Source of the DNA: Ruminococcus sp.
GTDB taxonomy: Bacteria > Bacillota > Clostridia > Oscillospirales > Ruminococcaceae
Reading direction: 5' to 3'
NCBI GenBank assembly: GCA_017519415.1
Contig: JAFWSI010000070.1
Coordinates: forward strand, 1-64,000
Length of the DNA: 64,000 bases
Position 1 is the first letter of the stretch. Each line of letters starts with the position of its first letter. Shown piece after piece: positions 35,294-41,737 of the stretch. The notes beneath the pieces are model-generated. The model searched no databases. It saw nothing but the letters and a program-made list of their open reading frames with translations, and was not told where the DNA came from. The translations under genes were made by a program, and so were the position numbers.

Positions 35294-35782
35294 TTATTTG
35301 GTAAGAGGATTTTCGTAGCCGTGCTTGCCGTACCAGTCGGCCAGCATTTTTACCGTTTTCATGCTCTTTATCCCGAGGTGGAAAACAGCAGGCTTGTCAT
35401 TGCCCTTGCGGAAGAGCTTCATACAGTCGCCCATCCTGTCCTTGCCGAACTCATAGCTGTATTCCTCGCGGGGAAGGAGCTTGCAGCCCAGAGGACCTGC
35501 ACTGACAACACCCTGGGAGGTCACGGGCACCATAAGACAGAATATGGAGAGGAGCAGTATAGCTCCCAGGAGTATCCACGGTACACGGAAGCCCTTTACA
35601 AAGATGATGAGAAATATATCCACGGCTATTGCTATGGCGTAAAGCAGAAGGGTGGGAAGGTTAAGGACAATGGCTTTATCCTTGAATTTAAGCATTCCGC
35701 GGAGCAGATTAATGCTGTTCAGCACCATGAAGAGAACTCCGACAGAAAGAACCACAGTTGCGATATACCACCAAATACTCAT
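35294..35782 (-). CDS. Second small membrane protein in the rib operon
   Basis: The 162-residue protein has hydrophobic segments near residues 3-25, 43-62 and 67-85, followed by a soluble domain of about 70 residues (GVVSAGPLGCKLLPREEYSY, KLFRKGNDKPAVFHLGIKSM). Its layout, spans then a PH-like domain, is the same as its neighbour at 34754, though identity is low; they may be distant paralogues. The start at 35782 has GAGGTG upstream; the GTG at 35791 overlaps that site. It lies 10 bases after ribBA. Confidence 0.6.
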   Translation of the reverse strand: MSIWWYIATVVLSVGVLFMVLNSINLLRGMLKFKDKAIVLNLPTLLLYAIAIAVDIFLIIFVKGFRVPWILLGAILLLSIFCLMVPVTSQGVVSAGPLGCKLLPREEYSYEFGKDRMGDCMKLFRKGNDKPAVFHLGIKSMKTVKMLADWYGKHGYENPLTK

Positions 35783-35792
35783 AATTAACACC

Positions 35793-36992
35793 TCAATAAT
35801 CTAATATATGACCCATTTTATCACGTTTTGTCTTCAGATAGAACAGGTCGTAGGCGGTAGCGTCCACCTGTATCGGTACACGCTCCTTTATTTCAAGTCC
35901 GAAGCCGCTGAGGCCGTAGACCTTGTCGGGATTGTTTGTGAGCAGCCGCAGGGTCCTGCAGCCAAGGTCGCGGAGTATCTGTGCGCCGATGTAGTATTCG
36001 CGCATATCTCCGGGAAAGCCAAGGGCAAGATTTGCTTCGAGGGTATCCATTCCTCTGTCCTGGAGCTCATATGCTTTAAGCTTGTTTATAAGGCCGATAC
36101 CTCGTCCCTCCTGCCTCATATAGAGGAGGATACCGCGCCCCTCCTTTTCGATCCGTGCCATTGCTGCGGCAAACTGCTGTCCGCAGTCGCATTTCAGGGA
36201 GCCGAAGGCGTCGCCTGTGAGGCACTCGGAATGTACGCGGCAGAGTATATCCTGTCCGTCGCCTATATCGCCCTTTACAAGAGCCACATGATGCTCGCCG
36301 TTGAGCTTGTTCACATAGCCCAGAGCCCTGAACTCACCGTACTTTGTGGGGAGCTTCGTATTGGCAACGCACTCAACGAGGATGTCGTTGACCTTGCGGT
36401 ATTCCTTGAGAGCCTGTATGGTAATGAACTTCATGTTCCATTCCTTTGCCTTTTCCTGAAGCTCCGCGGATCTCATCATAGTACCGTCGTCCCTCATTAT
36501 CTCGCAGCAGAGACCGCATTCCTCGAGCCCCGCAATGCGCATGAGGTCAACAGTTGCCTCCGTATGTCCCTCGCGTTCGAGAACTCCGTTCTTTCTTGCC
36601 ATGAGAGGGAACATATGCCCGGGCTTACGGAAGTCCTCGGGCTTCGCGTCGGGAGCTGTGCACATACGCGCCGTATAGCCGCGTTCTGCGGCAGATATGC
36701 CTGTTGTGGTGTCTGCATGGTCGATAGATACCGTAAAGGCAGTGTGGTGATTATCCGTGTTGTAGTCCACCATCTGATGAAGGTGGAGCTTTTTGCACAG
36801 AGCTGCGCTCATTGGCATACATATGAGACCCTTTGCGTGAGCCGCCATGAAGTTTACGTTTTCCGTGGTGGCGAACTGAGCGGCGCATATCATATCGCCC
36901 TCGTTCTCACGGTCCTCATCGTCTGTGACGAGGATGATCTCGCCGTTTCGGAGAGCCTCGCAGGCCTCCTCGACAGTGTTGTACTGAAACAT
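35793..36992 (-). CDS. ribBA: Bifunctional 3,4-dihydroxy-2-butanone-4-phosphate synthase / GTP cyclohydrolase II
   Basis: RibBA supplies both precursors of riboflavin. The 399-residue fusion has RibB (1-200: [20 protein letters not shown] with the acidic metal site, [20 protein letters not shown]) and RibA (205-399: [19 protein letters not shown] with zinc cysteines, [37 protein letters not shown]). All catalytic parts are present. The ATG at 36992 has AAGGAG upstream; the longer frame to 37031 overlaps ribE and has no such site. It follows ribE by 23 bases. Confidence 0.96.
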   Translation of the reverse strand: MFQYNTVEEACEALRNGEIILVTDDEDRENEGDMICAAQFATTENVNFMAAHAKGLICMPMSAALCKKLHLHQMVDYNTDNHHTAFTVSIDHADTTTGISAAERGYTARMCTAPDAKPEDFRKPGHMFPLMARKNGVLEREGHTEATVDLMRIAGLEECGLCCEIMRDDGTMMRSAELQEKAKEWNMKFITIQALKEYRKVNDILVECVANTKLPTKYGEFRALGYVNKLNGEHHVALVKGDIGDGQDILCRVHSECLTGDAFGSLKCDCGQQFAAAMARIEKEGRGILLYMRQEGRGIGLINKLKAYELQDRGMDTLEANLALGFPGDMREYYIGAQILRDLGCRTLRLLTNNPDKVYGLSGFGLEIKERVPIQVDATAYDLFYLKTKRDKMGHILDY

Positions 36993-37015
36993 TAGATTTC
37001 TCCTTGCTGATAGTT

Positions 37016-37663
37016 TTATATGAAGCCGCAATCTGCCAGCATTTCCATGCTGAGACTGCTCTGAGGAGCAGCGTCCGCAGGCTTCATGAGTTTTTCAACG
37101 TACTTGCCGATGATGTCGGTTTCAAGATTTACCGTATCGCCTGCTTTTTTTGCGGACAGTATGGTCTGTGAGGCTGTATGCGGGATAACGGACACGCTGA
37201 AGGATGTATCCGTGACCCTTGCCACCGTCAGGCTTATGCCGTCAATGGCTATGGAGCCCTTTTCCACGATGTACCGAAGCAGATGAGGAGCTGTGCTCAC
37301 GGTATACCATACGGCGATACCGTCGTTCTTTATGTCTGCTACAGTTCCCGTGCCGTCGATGTGTCCCGACACTATATGTCCGCCGAAGCGTCCTCCCGCA
37401 GCCATAGCCCTTTCAAGATTTACGGGACTTCCCGCTGAAAAGCTGCCGAGAGAGGAGCGGCTGAGAGTTTCGTTCATAACGTCCGCACGGAAAGTATCTC
37501 CGCCGAATTCAGTTACCGTAAGGCATACGCCGTTTACGGCTATGCTGTCGCCTTGATGAACGTCCTCCAGCACCTTTCGGGCCTGTATCTCTATGAATGA
37601 GGAGTTTCCCGACCGCTGTACGCGCTTTACGGTGCCTACCTCCTCAATTATTCCCGTGAACAT
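37016..37663 (-). CDS. ribE: Riboflavin synthase, alpha subunit
   Basis: Riboflavin synthase dismutates two lumazines to riboflavin. The 215-residue protein has the two tandem lumazine-binding barrels: the first starts [15 protein letters not shown] with VNGVCLTV and [13 protein letters not shown], the second has [15 protein letters not shown] and [12 protein letters not shown]. Its ATG overlaps the ribD stop by one base (TAATG). The length is normal. Confidence 0.95.
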   Translation of the reverse strand: MFTGIIEEVGTVKRVQRSGNSSFIEIQARKVLEDVHQGDSIAVNGVCLTVTEFGGDTFRADVMNETLSRSSLGSFSAGSPVNLERAMAAGGRFGGHIVSGHIDGTGTVADIKNDGIAVWYTVSTAPHLLRYIVEKGSIAIDGISLTVARVTDTSFSVSVIPHTASQTILSAKKAGDTVNLETDIIGKYVEKLMKPADAAPQSSLSMEMLADCGFI

Positions 37664-38784
37664 TACTTATAGACCACCTTTCCTTCAATCAGGATATCTG
37701 TGCCTATACGCTGTATTTTCGTATTTTCTATCATGTAGGCATTGTCTGGGGTTTTTACTCCCATACCCTCGACAGGCGTTTTTGCGTTACGTCCGCCGAA
37801 TATCTTCGGGGCGATGTAGGCTTTTACCTTGGTGACCAGCTCACGGCGGAACAGATCCTCGATAAGTTCTCCACCGCCCTCTACAAGTATACTGTCTATC
37901 TTTTTTCTTGACAGTTCCATTACTAAAGTATACAGATCTACACGGTTGGGGTTAGGCGCGGTCGAAATTATCGTGCAGCCCATTTCTTCGAGGATATGCC
38001 TTTTTTCACGTTTTTCGCGGTCATAGCCCTTGTTGTAGCTGGTCATAGCGATGATAGTCGGAACGTCTTTTGCGGTCTGTACTATCTTACTTTCAAGAGG
38101 TATCCTGAGATTTGAGTCGCAGATTATCCTTATTGGGTTTCTGCCGTTTTCAAGCCGGCAGGTGAGCAATGGATCGTCCGCAAGAACAGTGCCTATACCC
38201 ACCATTATGGCGGAGTGCCTCAGCCTTTCGCGCTGTACATCAAGTCTTGCTTCTTCTCCCGTTATCCATTTGGACTCGCCTGTGCAGGTCGCTATCTTAC
38301 CGTCCAGTGTCATTGCGTATTTTACTGTAACAAACGGCCAATCTTTAGTGATATAGTGGAAGAATATCTCGTTGAGGGCGTCACATTCCTCTTTGAGTAT
38401 GTCCTCGACGACCTCAATGCCGTTTTCACGGAGTATCTTCACTCCCTTGCCCGCAACCCAGGGATTTGGATCAGCAGAGCCGATAAACACACGCTTTATG
38501 CCGTGGGCTATGACAGCATCGGTGCAGGGGGGCTGCTTGCCGTGGTGGCAGCAGGGCTCCAGAGTTACATACATATCCGCACCTGTACAGTCTATGCCGT
38601 TTTCGTCGCAGTATGCAAAGGCGGAGCGCTCCGCATGGAGGTCGCCGTATTTTCTGTGCCAGCCGTAGCCTATTATCTTGCCGTCGCGGACGATAACGGC
38701 TCCCACCATGGGATTGGGCGAGGTGAAGCCCATGCCTTTTTTTGCAAGTTCGAGGGCCTTGCGCATAAATTCTTCGTGATCCAT
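37663..38784 (-). CDS. ribD: Riboflavin biosynthesis deaminase/reductase RibD
   Basis: RibD deaminates and then reduces the pyrimidine intermediate after GTP cyclohydrolase II. The 373-residue protein has a cytidine-deaminase-like domain (1-145: HAERSAF and CCHHGKQPPCTDA zinc motifs) and a reductase domain (150-373: KYAMTLDGKIATCTGESKWI, MVGIGTVLADDPLLTCR, ILVEGGGELI). It is the first enzyme gene after the FMN riboswitch and the small membrane protein; 91 bases separate it from the latter. RBS AGGAGG before the ATG. Confidence 0.96.
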   Translation of the reverse strand: MDHEEFMRKALELAKKGMGFTSPNPMVGAVIVRDGKIIGYGWHRKYGDLHAERSAFAYCDENGIDCTGADMYVTLEPCCHHGKQPPCTDAVIAHGIKRVFIGSADPNPWVAGKGVKILRENGIEVVEDILKEECDALNEIFFHYITKDWPFVTVKYAMTLDGKIATCTGESKWITGEEARLDVQRERLRHSAIMVGIGTVLADDPLLTCRLENGRNPIRIICDSNLRIPLESKIVQTAKDVPTIIAMTSYNKGYDREKREKRHILEEMGCTIISTAPNPNRVDLYTLVMELSRKKIDSILVEGGGELIEDLFRRELVTKVKAYIAPKIFGGRNAKTPVEGMGVKTPDNAYMIENTKIQRIGTDILIEGKVVYK

Positions 38785-38875
38785 AGTTCCTCCTGTTGTC
38801 AGTGAGTGGTTATCAGTGACCGGTCAGCAGTTAGTAGTGCATATAGCGCCGCATCATAAACCCGCAGGGTATTGA

Positions 38876-39256
38876 TTATTCTTCCTTCTGTGCTCCGCTG
38901 TCGTCTGTATTGCCGAAGTATTTCATGTAGAAGAACATTATTATGTAGATCACAATGAATATAGGTACGGTGACGATAAAGGTCTTTTTGAACTCGACCT
39001 CGCCGTTTGAAAAGTAGGCGTAAACGAATCTCACCGCCATGGTCACTGCAAAACAGGCAATAAAATGGAGCGGAATGCGGAAAATACTTTTCATACGCAG
39101 TATGGAGAAGGTTAGACCGTAGACTATTGACGCCAGAAGCCATATGATAACGGATACCATGGTATCGTTCAGACCGTTGTCGATGATGAGCAGCGGCGTG
39201 AATATGATCGTTCCAAGTCCTACAGCGAGAAATATGTTATGCAATGTATTTTTCAT
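38876..39256 (-). CDS. Four-span membrane protein under FMN riboswitch control, DUF3021-like
   Basis: The 126-residue protein has four membrane segments (about 8-26, 32-51, 60-80 and 92-112) and a charged tail. Its pattern of spans and the phrase SIVYGLTFSILRMKSIFRIP resemble DUF3021 membrane proteins, which usually sit beside LytTR regulators; no such regulator is here. The ATG at 39256 with GGAGGGC upstream is chosen; a longer frame runs back into the riboswitch. It is the first gene after the aptamer and its terminator and so is the gene most tightly under FMN control. A flavin or precursor transporter is conceivable but it matches no known one (RibU, RibM, RibN). Confidence 0.65.
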   Translation of the reverse strand: MKNTLHNIFLAVGLGTIIFTPLLIIDNGLNDTMVSVIIWLLASIVYGLTFSILRMKSIFRIPLHFIACFAVTMAVRFVYAYFSNGEVEFKKTFIVTVPIFIVIYIIMFFYMKYFGNTDDSGAQKEE

Positions 39257-39272
39257 AGTGCCCTCCAATATG

Positions 39273-39303
39273 TAAAAACAGAAAAAGCCCCTTACAGCGG
39301 GGC
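39273..39303 (-). terminator. Expression-platform terminator of the FMN riboswitch
   Basis: On the minus strand GCCCC, a seven-base loop and GGGGC are followed by TTTTTCTGTTTTT, about 30 bases after the aptamer and before the first gene. This is the usual layout for control by transcription termination when FMN is bound. Confidence 0.8.
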
Positions 39304-39332
39304 GATGATATATATACTGCACTTTGTGCGGC

Positions 39333-39442
39333 TTATCTTCTTTCATCCGGACTTTACCGTCGGCTTCGGAATCTCACCGAATCAACCAAAAGGCTCGCAG
39401 GCTCTAACTGCCGGTCAGGACTTTCACCTAACCCCGAAGATA
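39333..39442 (-). ncRNA. FMN riboswitch (RFN element)
   Basis: Read on the minus strand the sequence follows the RFN consensus end to end: TATCTTCGGGG, GGTGAAAGTCCTGACCGGC, AGAGCCTGCGAGCC, GATTCGGTGAGATTCCGAAG, CCGACGGTAAAGTCCGGATG, and AAGAAGATA closing the P1 stem. All six helices can be drawn. It precedes the membrane protein, ribD, ribE, ribBA and ribH, and is expected to switch them off when FMN is plentiful. Confidence 0.97.
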
Positions 39443-39462
39443 AAAAGTTGATATTCAGTTAT

Positions 39463-39533
39463 TCTTCGGCAGCGTATGCCGGGAGCGGAGGCACTCCGCC
39501 TGCCGGCAGGGAATCACACCCTGCACCGAAGAT
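39463..39533 (-). ncRNA. Partial FMN-aptamer-like fold upstream of the riboswitch
   Basis: Minus-strand ATCTTCGGTGCAGGGTGTG followed by ATTCCCTGCCGGCAGGCGG copies the 5' third of an RFN element (P1 left arm, the P2 hairpin, start of P3). It then departs: GCGGAG/CTCCGC and GCCGG/CCGGC stems replace P3-P6, and TCTTCGG closes with CCGAAGA. The 3' signature CCGACGGTAAAGTCCGG is missing. It lies 20 bases upstream of the true aptamer, in the same leader. It could be a decayed second riboswitch or an adapted helper fold. Confidence 0.6.
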
Positions 39534-39541
39534 ACTCTTAA

Positions 39542-39649
39542 AAGTTGAGAGTTGACAGTTTAGAGTGGAGAGTTATTGTATCGCATTACGGCGATATTAT
39601 TTAAATAAGTCTGCGCAGCAGATATATAAACTCTCAATCCTCAACTGTT
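39542..39649. repeat. MITE-like repeat with AGAGTTGAG ends, copy 2
   Basis: The ends AAGTTGAGAGTTGACAG and CTCTCAATCCTCAACTG are inverted repeats of the same type as at 17411-17528; the core shares TTTAAATAAGTC with it and has TCGC-N6-GCGA and CTGCGCAG hairpins. It sits between the rib promoter and the riboswitch, so it is transcribed as part of the rib leader. Confidence 0.65.
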
Positions 39650-39678
39650 ATTATATCACTGTGTTATTCATTTGTCAA
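39650..39678 (-). promoter_or_regulatory. Consensus SigA promoter of the riboflavin operon
   Basis: On the minus strand TTGACA (39678-39673), 17 bases, TATAAT (39655-39650). The leader from here to the first gene is about 390 bases: MITE-like repeat, partial aptamer, riboswitch, terminator. It is back to back with the mrp promoter, their -35 boxes only seven bases apart. Confidence 0.8.
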
Positions 39679-39685
39679 TATCCTA

Positions 39686-39714
39686 TTGACTAAATCTGCA
39701 AAAAGGGGTATAAT
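39686..39714 (+). promoter_or_regulatory. SigA promoter of the Mrp ATPase gene
   Basis: TTGACT (39686-39691), 17 bases, TATAAT (39709-39714), 30 bases before the start codon. Confidence 0.8.
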
Positions 39715-39744
39715 AATCCTATAATGTATTAAGGAGTGTTTTTA

Positions 39745-40569
39745 ATGAGCGAATGTACACATGACTGCTCAAGCTGCGGAAGCGACTGCGGCAGAAGACA
39801 GGAGCCGCAGAGCTTACTGGAAAAGCCCAATGCCATGAGCAATATCGGAAAGGTGATAGGTGTTGTCAGCGGTAAGGGCGGAGTAGGAAAGACTCTCGTA
39901 TCTTCATTGCTTGCAGTTTCAATGCAGCGCCTCGGCAAGAATGTGGGAATAATGGACGCAGATATAACAGGTCCGTCTATACCGAAGGCTTTCGGCATAC
40001 ATCAGAAGGCTGACGCCTGCGAATTCGGCATTATCCCTGCAAAGTCCAAAATGGGACTTGACATCATGTCGATAAATCTTCTTCTCGAAAACGAGTCAGA
40101 CCCTGTAGTATGGAGAGGTCCTGTTATTGCGGGAGTAGTAAAGCAGTTCTGGACCGATGTTATCTGGAAGGACATAGACTGTCTCGTAGTTGATATGCCT
40201 CCGGGAACAGGCGATGTTCCGCTGACCGTGTTCCAGTCTCTCCCTGTTGACGGTATCGTTATCGTAACTTCTCCTCAGGAGCTTGTTTCAATGATAGTTG
40301 AAAAGGCCGTAAAAATGGCAAAGCTCATGAATATACCCATACTCGGTATCATCGAGAATATGAGCTATTTTGAATGTCCCGACTGCGGCAAGTGCCACAG
40401 TATCTACGGCGAGAGCCATATAGAGGAGATAGCTGCACAGTACGATATACCCGTGCTTGCAAAGCTCCCGATCGACCCGCAGCTTGCAAAGCTCTGCGAT
40501 CAGGGCACTATCGAGCTTTTCGAGGGCGAATGGCTCACAGAAGCAGCCGAGAAGATCGTTTCACTTTGA
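39745..40569 (+). CDS. Mrp/NBP35-type Fe-S cluster carrier ATPase
   Basis: The 274-residue P-loop protein belongs to the Mrp/ApbC/NBP35 family that carries and transfers Fe-S clusters. It has the deviant Walker A GKGGVGKTLVSSLLA near residue 38, MDADITGPSIPKAFG near 67, VVDMPPGTGD near 150, and the CxxC pair ECPDCGKCH near 212 that bridges the cluster at the dimer interface. An N-terminal cysteine cluster (CTHDCSSCGSDC) recalls the extra Fe-S site of eukaryotic NBP35. AAGGAG precedes the ATG at 39745; the GTG at 39736 is too close to it. Confidence 0.92.
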   Translation: MSECTHDCSSCGSDCGRRQEPQSLLEKPNAMSNIGKVIGVVSGKGGVGKTLVSSLLAVSMQRLGKNVGIMDADITGPSIPKAFGIHQKADACEFGIIPAKSKMGLDIMSINLLLENESDPVVWRGPVIAGVVKQFWTDVIWKDIDCLVVDMPPGTGDVPLTVFQSLPVDGIVIVTSPQELVSMIVEKAVKMAKLMNIPILGIIENMSYFECPDCGKCHSIYGESHIEEIAAQYDIPVLAKLPIDPQLAKLCDQGTIELFEGEWLTEAAEKIVSL

Positions 40570-40585
40570 GTTTTTAGTGATATAT

Positions 40586-40702
40586 TGTAGGGGACGCCGC
40601 CCTCGGCGTCCCGTTTTAGTTTGGGCGGATTTTATCCGCCCTATAATTTTTATATGAAAACGGGAGCCCGATTATGGGACGTCGAGGACGCCGTCCCCTA
40701 CA
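40586..40702. repeat. GTAGGGG palindromic repeat, full copy
   Basis: TGTAGGGGACG (40586-40596) is inverted at CGTCCCCTACA (40692-40702). Inside are three hairpins: GGGACGCC/GGCGTCCC followed by GTTTT, GGGCGGAT/ATCCGCCC followed by a T-rich tract, and GGGACG/CGTCCC. It fills the whole gap between the mrp and mreB stop codons and could end both transcripts. A part-copy is at 17381 and a related hairpin at 44059. Confidence 0.75.
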
Positions 40703-41722
40703 TTATCTGTATTTATAGACCGTTGCCGTCTCGAAACCGTCCAGCAGGGTAGTCATTCTGCCGAATGCCATGCCCGTGCCCTTTGCAACGCAGTTTATGG
40801 AGTCTTTGGCGATATTGCAGTTTATGCCGAGAGTACGCTTTATCAGCTGGGTAAGTCCGCCCAGGAGAGCTCCGCCGCCAGTGAGGAGAAGTCCGTTGTC
40901 GTATATATCTCCCACCAGCTCGGGAGGAGCGTCTTCAAGCACCTTTCGTATAGCCTCCATGATGGCAAAGGTGTCGTCCTCTATAGCTTCAAACAGCTCT
41001 GTCTCGCTGAGGAGAACCTGTGCGGGGAGTCCCTTGAGAAGGCTCCTGCCCTTGACAAGATATGTCATCTCATCGCTGGGGTCGTAGAGGTTGCAAAGCT
41101 CTATCTTTACCTTCTCGGCAGTCCTCTCGCCGATAAGGAGCTTGTACTTGTTCTGCATATACTTTATAATGGAACGGTCTATGGCGTTTCCCGCGACCTT
41201 TACGGTATGAGAGGTAACAACTCCGTTCATGGAAACTATGGCAACATCGGTGGTACCGCCGCCGATGTCTACTATCATATGTCCCTTTGCCTTTGTGATG
41301 TTCACGCCCGCACCTATCATAGCGGCTATAGGCTCCTGTATGAGATATACCTGACGGGAGCCCGCACTCTTTGCAGCCTCCACAACTGCCCGGCTCTCTA
41401 TGTCTGTGATGAAAGAGGGGATACATATAACTATACGGGGCTTCATAAGCTGTCTGCCCGTGACCTTGAGTATGAATTCGCGTATCATGCTGTGGGTGAG
41501 GTCGTCGTCGGATATGACACCCTCGCTTATGGGGCGCTTTACAGCAATGTAGTCGGGGTTCCTTCCTATCATCTCATAGGCTTCCTTGCCTACTGCAAGG
41601 ACTCTTTCCGTTCTTGTGTTGTAGGCTATGACGGAAGGCTCGCTGAGAACAACGCCCTTATTGCCCATAGTCATTACGATATTTGAGGTACCGAGATCAA
41701 TTCCTATATCAGTATTTGCCAT
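40703..41722 (-). CDS. mreB: MreB-like actin homologue
   Basis: The 339-residue bacterial actin organises elongation of the cell wall on the inner face of the membrane. It has the nucleotide motifs IGIDLGTSNIVM at the start, MIVDIGGGTTDVAIVSM near 147, and LLTGGGALLGGLTQLI near 290. The start and the lack of mreC/mreD neighbours suggest an Mbl/MreBH-type paralogue rather than the principal mreB. It lies 15 bases after recD2 and ends exactly at the palindromic repeat. Confidence 0.9.
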   Translation of the reverse strand: MANTDIGIDLGTSNIVMTMGNKGVVLSEPSVIAYNTRTERVLAVGKEAYEMIGRNPDYIAVKRPISEGVISDDDLTHSMIREFILKVTGRQLMKPRIVICIPSFITDIESRAVVEAAKSAGSRQVYLIQEPIAAMIGAGVNITKAKGHMIVDIGGGTTDVAIVSMNGVVTSHTVKVAGNAIDRSIIKYMQNKYKLLIGERTAEKVKIELCNLYDPSDEMTYLVKGRSLLKGLPAQVLLSETELFEAIEDDTFAIMEAIRKVLEDAPPELVGDIYDNGLLLTGGGALLGGLTQLIKRTLGINCNIAKDSINCVAKGTGMAFGRMTTLLDGFETATVYKYR

Positions 41723-41737
41723 TTTTTTCTTCCTTTC

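Noticed and set aside
35808..36995. A 395-codon plus-strand frame opposite ribBA
   Set aside because: Shadow frame; ribBA catalytic motifs are intact on the minus strand and within a riboflavin operon.
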